DNA from: Gamarada debralockiae | Taxonomy: Eukaryota > Ascomycota > Leotiomycetes > Helotiales > Hyphodiscaceae | Length of the DNA stretch: 13,682 nt | Assembly: GCA_002803225.1 (NCBI GenBank) | Contig: NXFV01000813.1 | Span: 1 to 13,682 of the forward strand | Direction: 5' to 3' | Part shown: piece after piece, positions 9,802 to 13,682 of the stretch | Numbering within the stretch: the first letter of the stretch is position 1 | How the letters are laid out: each line of letters begins with the position of its first letter | The notes under the pieces: generated by a model | Told to the model about the DNA's origin: nothing | Database searches by the model: none | The model's input: only the letters and a program-made list of their open reading frames with translations | Position numbers and translations under genes: made by a program

Positions 9802-9808
9802 ATTTATA
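9802..9808 (-). promoter_or_regulatory. TATA box of small secreted protein copy 1
   Basis: TATAAAT is read on the minus strand about 88 bp before the start codon at 9714. The leader between them is A/C-rich and free of upstream ATGs, typical of well-expressed fungal secreted-protein genes. Confidence 0.5.
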
Positions 9809-10251
9809 CGTGTTTTCCCAACTTTGACTGTCTTCTATATTTGAACGAAGCCAAAGAAGGTCCATCTCTTCGAGAGCTCAAATTAACAACACTTCTGGCT
9901 GATGTCACCATCTCAGTCGAACGTTGTTTCAAAGCTAAGCCTATCCGAGAAGAACGCTGGAATAAGATTATGTCGAGCTGATGATTGGGTATGTCCTAGT
10001 GGGCCTCTACCAGTTTGATTAAAGAAAGGGGTAGATCACCGATCCCAGATCCTTCGGCAGATGGCGACACGAGGAGGAAGCTAGCCATGACTACCAAAAC
10101 TATCGAGCTCCACGTCTAGATATCTCTGTAGAGCTGATGATCCCTAACTCCCCAATTTGCTATGATGCGTATTTTCTGTTTTCTGCGTGTCCAGAATAGC
10201 CGGAATTTGGAGATGACAAGACGGAGCTCAGGTACCGGCACACTTCATGTA
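9809..10251. other. Shared upstream region of the two small secreted-protein genes
   Basis: No coding region is seen. This 443 bp between the two TATA boxes is the divergent control region of the pair. I find no long repeat or inverted repeat by eye that would link the two promoters. Confidence 0.45.
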
Positions 10252-10258
10252 TATAAAA
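10252..10258 (+). promoter_or_regulatory. TATA box of small secreted protein copy 2
   Basis: TATAAAA lies 118 bp upstream of the ATG at 10376. The leader after it is strongly C/T/A-rich and lacks ATG, as in strongly expressed fungal genes. Confidence 0.55.
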
Positions 10259-10375
10259 CCAGCATACCTCTCCTCATAATTATTTATCCCAAACTGAACT
10301 CTCAAATCCTCTGATCACTCAATCGAATTCAATTCTCCATTCTCCTGAACAACTCCGCGAAAACACTTTATCAAC

Positions 10376-10544
10376 ATGCAATTCCTCTACCTCGTCGCAG
10401 TGCTCCTCAGCGCCGCCGCTGTCCAAGCGTGCGCCAACTACAACGTAAGACTCACCGCCACAACACCCAAAAGTACGCGTTGGCTAACACGACGTCAAGG
10501 ATTGCCCTGGAGATCAGTCCTGTTGCACAGCATACGCTCCATAA
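10376..10544 (+). CDS. Small secreted cysteine-rich protein, copy 2 (possibly truncated)
   Basis: Exons 10376-10444 and 10500-10544 with a 55 nt intron (GTAAGA, branch GGCTAAC, acceptor CAAG) encode 37 residues. Residues 1-18 (MQFLYLVAVLLSAAAVQA) are a signal peptide. The mature part, CANYN | DCPGDQSCCTAYAP, has four cysteines and is then stopped by TAA. The intron is in phase 0, exactly before the Asp of DCPG, as in the copy at 9517-9714. Without splicing the frame gives an implausible basic tail with no cysteine pattern. Downstream in-frame codons (GSGAYSTECVEP), and then another frame with KCCDGG, look like leftovers of a longer cysteine-rich domain, so the gene may be decaying. The function is unknown. 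Confidence 0.6.
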
Positions 10545-10690
10545 GGCTCTGGTGCTTACTCCACTGAGTGCGTGGAACCGGTAATAAGTGCTGCGATGGA
10601 GGTATCCAGACCGATACTGCGACAACTAGGAAGATGGGGGACCTAACTTTGGGAAGGCACAGGGTAAAATGGAAGAAGGTCGCTTGTTGA
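10545..10690 (+). pseudogene. Cysteine-rich coding remnant downstream of copy 2's stop
   Basis: After the TAA, 12 in-frame codons (10545-10580) read GSGAYSTECVEP. The frame then loses its character, but a shift by one base gives NKCCDGGIQTDTATT from 10583, open to a TGA at 10688-10690. This fits one stop mutation plus one small indel in an originally longer protein. Some or all of it may instead be ordinary 3' UTR. Confidence 0.4.
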
Positions 10691-10807
10691 AAGTTGAAAT
10701 ATAAAGAATGCTAATGTAACAATTCAAGCACATGCAAAATACACAATGCACCATCTCCTCGCTCAAAAACACTACTAAATGACCTAAACACCCTCATAAA
10801 AGTACAA

Positions 10808-12695
10808 TCAAAAGAAGTTCCCCAAAGTAACTCTATACAGCCTCTCATACTTCGTCTCATGCACGCCTCCCTTCCGTCTCAACTCCTCAGCAAGGAACTC
10901 CGCTTCATCCTCGTCGATCTTCGCCTTCCCACTAAATAGATCTGCATCCTCAGGTTTGACTCCTTCCGTCTTCATAATGACCTTGTATCCAAAGATCATA
11001 ATGAGGTATATCGGAACGCCTATGTAGTCAACAGTGAAATTACGCCAATCAAACTTGCTCCCAGCAGAATGCACGAAATCCGCCCAGCCATTAAACACCA
11101 GGATCACACAAGCAAACACCAAGAAAGTCATTGATCCATTAGCGCCGAAAGGAGATACAAAGGCTAATGCGGAATCTGGGATGTTCTGGGCCATGCGAGC
11201 GCGCACGAAGTAGATGTGTGAAATGAGGATCGATATCCAGGTTAGGATGCCGAAAATGGTGACGAGAGAGACGAAGTACTGGAACGTTTTGAACGCTCCA
11301 ATTTTCTCGCTGATGAATGCAGTCACGCAGACGGAGCTCGAAAGTCCGAGGGCGTAGATCGGTACCCCGTGTTGATTCGTGTGGCTGAAGATACTAGGAG
11401 CGTTACCTTCGACGGCCAAGGAATAGAGAGTTCGCGTGGCGATATAGAGATCGGAATTTGCGGCCGAAAAGGTGAAGGTCAAGAGGCAGACATTGATCAG
11501 GTTTGGAAGGGTGTTTACGCCTGCGAGACGAGCGGCAACGACGAACGGGGACGCTTCGGCATTAACCGAGTTGTTGCTCTCGTTGACGGAAGAAAGAAGA
11601 AGTGTGCTGTTGTACGGGACGGTCATGCCGAGCAGGAGGACGAGGACGAGATAAAAGAAGACAATTCGAAAGAATGTCATTCGGACTGCTCGCGGTACGG
11701 CTTTCCGTGGGTTCTGAGCTTCTCCAACCGTGACACCGACGAGCTCTGCCCCAAGGAAAGAGAATACGGCGCTTGCAAGGACGCTCCAGAACGCTAGGAA
11801 CTGGCCAGGGCCTCCTTCTATCATAGAATTAGCAGAAGTCCTTGAGATATGGCGCCGTAATTCGTACTTATGTTTGGATACGGTGCGAAAGCCCCTGGAT
11901 CAGACCAGTAATGAAAGCCCTTGGGGTGATCTTTTGGTCCACCTCCTGCAGCAATGACCAGTGTGAAAATTATGAGACCGAGGATGACCAGAACCTTCAC
12001 ACTGCTGAGATAGAATTCGAATTCTCCGAAGACGCTGACTCCGAAGTAATTGATCGCAATGATAGCAGCGAGAAAAAGAGCGACATACAACGCAGGATGG
12101 CTCGCTGGTCCTTCATATCCACGCTGATCGAACCAATATTTGATGACGAGTGTAGACGCAATCAGATTGTTCGGAGTAGTGATGATGTACTGTTCATGAG
12201 TTAGTAGATGAATGCAATTGAGAGGGTTTGGATGCAGACTTTGAACCAATAATTCCAACCCAGGGCAAAGCCAAGCGCAGGATCAACGAAGCGATGAGCA
12301 AAACCAGTAAACCCTGAGGGGATTGGAAGCCAAGCAGCCATTTCTCCCATGGCAGCCATCACCGAATAGCACAGTATTCCCACTAAGGCATATCCGATCA
12401 ACATGCTTCCGGGACCTGATTGAGCAAGAAACGGGCCTGTGTTGATGAGCAACCCAGTTCCCAAAGCACCACCGAGCGCAATCATGGACAGTTGTCGCGT
12501 CTTGAGGTCTCGATGTAGTTGGGATCGAGGATCTTCCATATACGCATGGCCGTTCATGTGGAAAGCTGGCTTCTCCGAACCACTCTCGTCTGACGTGTTT
12601 CCTGGGTAGTGATTTATCTCCATCCCCTGATATTGGGCCTCCAGCCCCGCATATTGGTTCAACTCAAGTCCCGATTCATATTGAGGGCGTGCCAT
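10808..12695 (-). CDS. Dip5-like amino-acid permease (AAT/YAT family)
   Basis: Three exons, 12695-12240, 12189-11868 and 11817-10808, encode 595 residues, the usual length of fungal amino-acid permeases. Both introns are 50 nt; the first has the unusual donor GTCTGC but a perfect TACTAAC branch site. A hydrophilic tail of about 65 residues precedes HRDLKTRQLSMIALGGALGT and the first helix (about 70-91, GGALGTGLLINTG). Then come GEMAAWLP (118-125), DPALGFALGWNYWFK, FGEFEFYLSS, the family motif GAELVGVTVGEAQNPR (282-297), PFVVAARLAGV, SAANSDLYIATRTLY, and the ending VTLGNFF, close to yeast Dip5. It is a plasma-membrane proton symporter family; acidic amino acids are the likely but unproven substrate. 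About twelve helices are expected. No frame damage is seen. Confidence 0.9.
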
Positions 12696-13340
12696 CTATG
12701 TGAGTTGACAGACAAATAGAAAAGTGACAAAATGAAAATGCGAAAATGAAAGGCTTCAGCCTCAGGGGCATTGTGAGCTCATAAGTAGGATCCGGCATTC
12801 CGAGCGGCGGCTGTGAGTGTCGTTGAATTCTTGGACGTGTGATTCACTTTTCTTCAACTCCAGAACACATGTCGGGCGCCCAAAACGCCCAAAAAGCTTG
12901 AAGGATGTACTCCTACCTATGATTCGCGATGTGGACGTACCGCATTCGGTGCAATATCCACCACCATCCCTGCGCCAAGCCTCCACAGATCTCTCCGCCT
13001 CCACCAAAAGGCTCAGAAAAGTAAAACAGGGCGACAAAATTTGACGGACGGGCGCATGTCACAGTTACTTTTGAAATGCCGAGAGGTGGTGTTTCGCATC
13101 GCAAGGCTCCCTCCTCAAAGATACGAGCTCACTTTGATTCTGTACTTTGGCTTGGTAAAAGTTTCTGAAGTTTTCGCGTCCAAAACGGGCGAGAGAGGCT
13201 CGACGCTGGTTGGCCCTAAATCTCGCTTACTATTCCCCCTCACCCAGTTCAAGGATGTGATCTTAGATTCTGGACTAGGGATTTTTTTTCTCTAAATTAG
13301 ATCAATATCTTTAATAATAACTCCATAAACCTTGCCATAT
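12696..13340. other. Intergenic: permease promoter side, then spacer towards transposon debris
   Basis: No gene is seen. The permease start has no obvious TATA box upstream. A small GC motif repeats as CGCCCAAAA at 12876-12894. A T-run lies at 13283-13290, and AT-rich sequence follows that could be the 3' flank of the transposase remnant. Confidence 0.45.
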
Positions 13341-13430
13341 TTACTTTGTCGGCCCGCCATTAGCTCTAATTACAGCGTCATACCTTGCCCACCAGCTGTT
13401 TAGCAGAGCCTCAATATAAGAAGGGATTTG
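13341..13430 (-). pseudogene. C-terminal remnant of a Tc1/mariner-like transposase
   Basis: Twenty-nine codons plus a TAA stop read on the minus strand, including YIEALLNSWWARYDAVIRA and ending NGGPTK. The pattern [IL]xxLIxSMPxRxxAVIxAxGGPTKY is the usual C-terminus of Tc1-like transposases in fungi (from memory of the family). Here SMP has become SWW and the final Tyr is missing. A TAG lies immediately upstream and no catalytic DDE residues are present, so this is a dead fragment. The sequence beyond 13430 does not continue the transposase, which suggests truncation by deletion or by another insertion. Confidence 0.55.
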
Positions 13431-13464
13431 CTATTTGTACATGACTCCCGGCTATTTGTACATG
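13430..13464. repeat. Two 14 bp direct repeats GCTATTTGTACATG
   Basis: Identical copies lie at 13430-13443 and 13451-13464, 21 bp apart. They sit exactly where the transposase remnant ends. They may be subterminal repeats of a transposon or a small duplication at a junction. Confidence 0.7.
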
Positions 13465-13483
13465 CACTCGGTACACCTATCAA

Positions 13484-13521
13484 CCTCGCGCCACCACACT
13501 AATTTGTATGGGAACGCGAGG
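13484..13521. repeat. Imperfect hairpin with arms CCTCGCG / CGCGAGG
   Basis: The arms at 13484-13490 and 13515-13521 are exact reverse complements around a 24 nt loop. The hairpin lies between the direct repeats and the broken reading frame at 13590. It may be part of a mobile element end. Confidence 0.4.
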
Positions 13522-13589
13522 CGCGTCGATGTTGTTGTAGAATTCAGTTATACCCAATAATCTTCACATTATCTACCACATCTATCGCC

Positions 13590-13682
13590 ATGGACCTCCC
13601 GACGTCCGCGGCTTGCGGGCCCCCCTCCTACAGCAGCAGTTTACGATGATATTGCTACTGCGTCTGCTTCTCTCCAAGCCCA
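13590..13682 (+). pseudogene. Start of a reading frame broken at a C-run, cut by the window edge
   Basis: The ATG has a good context (TCGCCATGG) and begins MDLPTSAACGPP, but the frame stops at a TGA soon after the run of six Cs (13620-13625). In the frame reached by removing one C, the sequence reads TAAVYDDIATASASLQA and stays open to the edge. This composition change at a homopolymer suggests either a one-base insertion in an old element or a sequencing indel. The position, next to transposon debris, favours a mobile-element protein. The product is not recognised. Confidence 0.35.

Noticed and set aside
9482..9865. 127-codon minus frame over the small secreted-protein gene
   Set aside because: It is a different frame running through the promoter, both exons and the intron. 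The signal peptide, cysteine pattern and splice signals belong to the spliced frame starting at 9714.
11369..12204. Plus-strand frames of 142 and 120 codons
   Set aside because: They lie antisense to clearly conserved permease exons and run across its intron, with highly charged low-information composition.
7705..12695. Hydrolase, secreted peptides and permease considered as a biosynthetic gene cluster
   Set aside because: No core synthase, oxygenase or cluster regulator is present, and nothing in the sequences ties the genes to a common product.

Overview
The window looks like nuclear DNA of a filamentous ascomycete (Pezizomycotina, perhaps Leotiomycetes; the class is a guess). Genes carry many 50-60 nt introns with GT..AG ends and CTAAC/CTGAC-type branch sites. 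Two genes are near-textbook fungal orthologues (ribosome-assembly factor NSA2 and mitochondrial ribosomal protein bL21m), and one is a DUF3433-type membrane protein. Every exon boundary given here was read by eye from splice signals, reading frame and recalled family conservation. No alignment was run.

Layout, left to right. A possible truncated gene start lies on the minus strand at 1-123. About 1.1 kb without a recognisable gene follows. A four-exon minus-strand gene (1247-4374) encodes a 986-residue multi-spanning DUF3433-type protein with a Pro/Ser/Thr-rich stalk of seven repeats. After a 650 nt gap comes the bL21m gene (minus, 5028-5711), which faces NSA2 (plus, 5906-7344, nine exons, exactly 261 residues) across a 194 bp shared promoter containing a 17 bp palindrome. 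A three-exon alpha/beta hydrolase (7705-9288, 376 residues) follows.

The most interesting part is 9430-10690. Two very small secreted cysteine-rich proteins are transcribed divergently (minus 9517-9714 and plus 10376-10544). They share a C-x4-D-C-P-G-x-Q-x-C core, with a phase-0 intron at the identical codon, so they look like paralogues. In both, in-frame sequence beyond the stop codon still resembles the other copy, which suggests they were once longer, or that the stop is bypassed.

The right side holds a Dip5-like amino-acid permease (minus, 10808-12695, 595 residues). It ends in about 340 bp of likely transposon debris: a 29-codon Tc1/mariner-like transposase tail, a pair of 14 bp direct repeats, and the start of another reading frame broken at a C-run and cut by the window edge. 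NSA2 and bL21m both serve ribosome production. I see no pathway linking the hydrolase, secreted peptides and permease, and no biosynthetic cluster.
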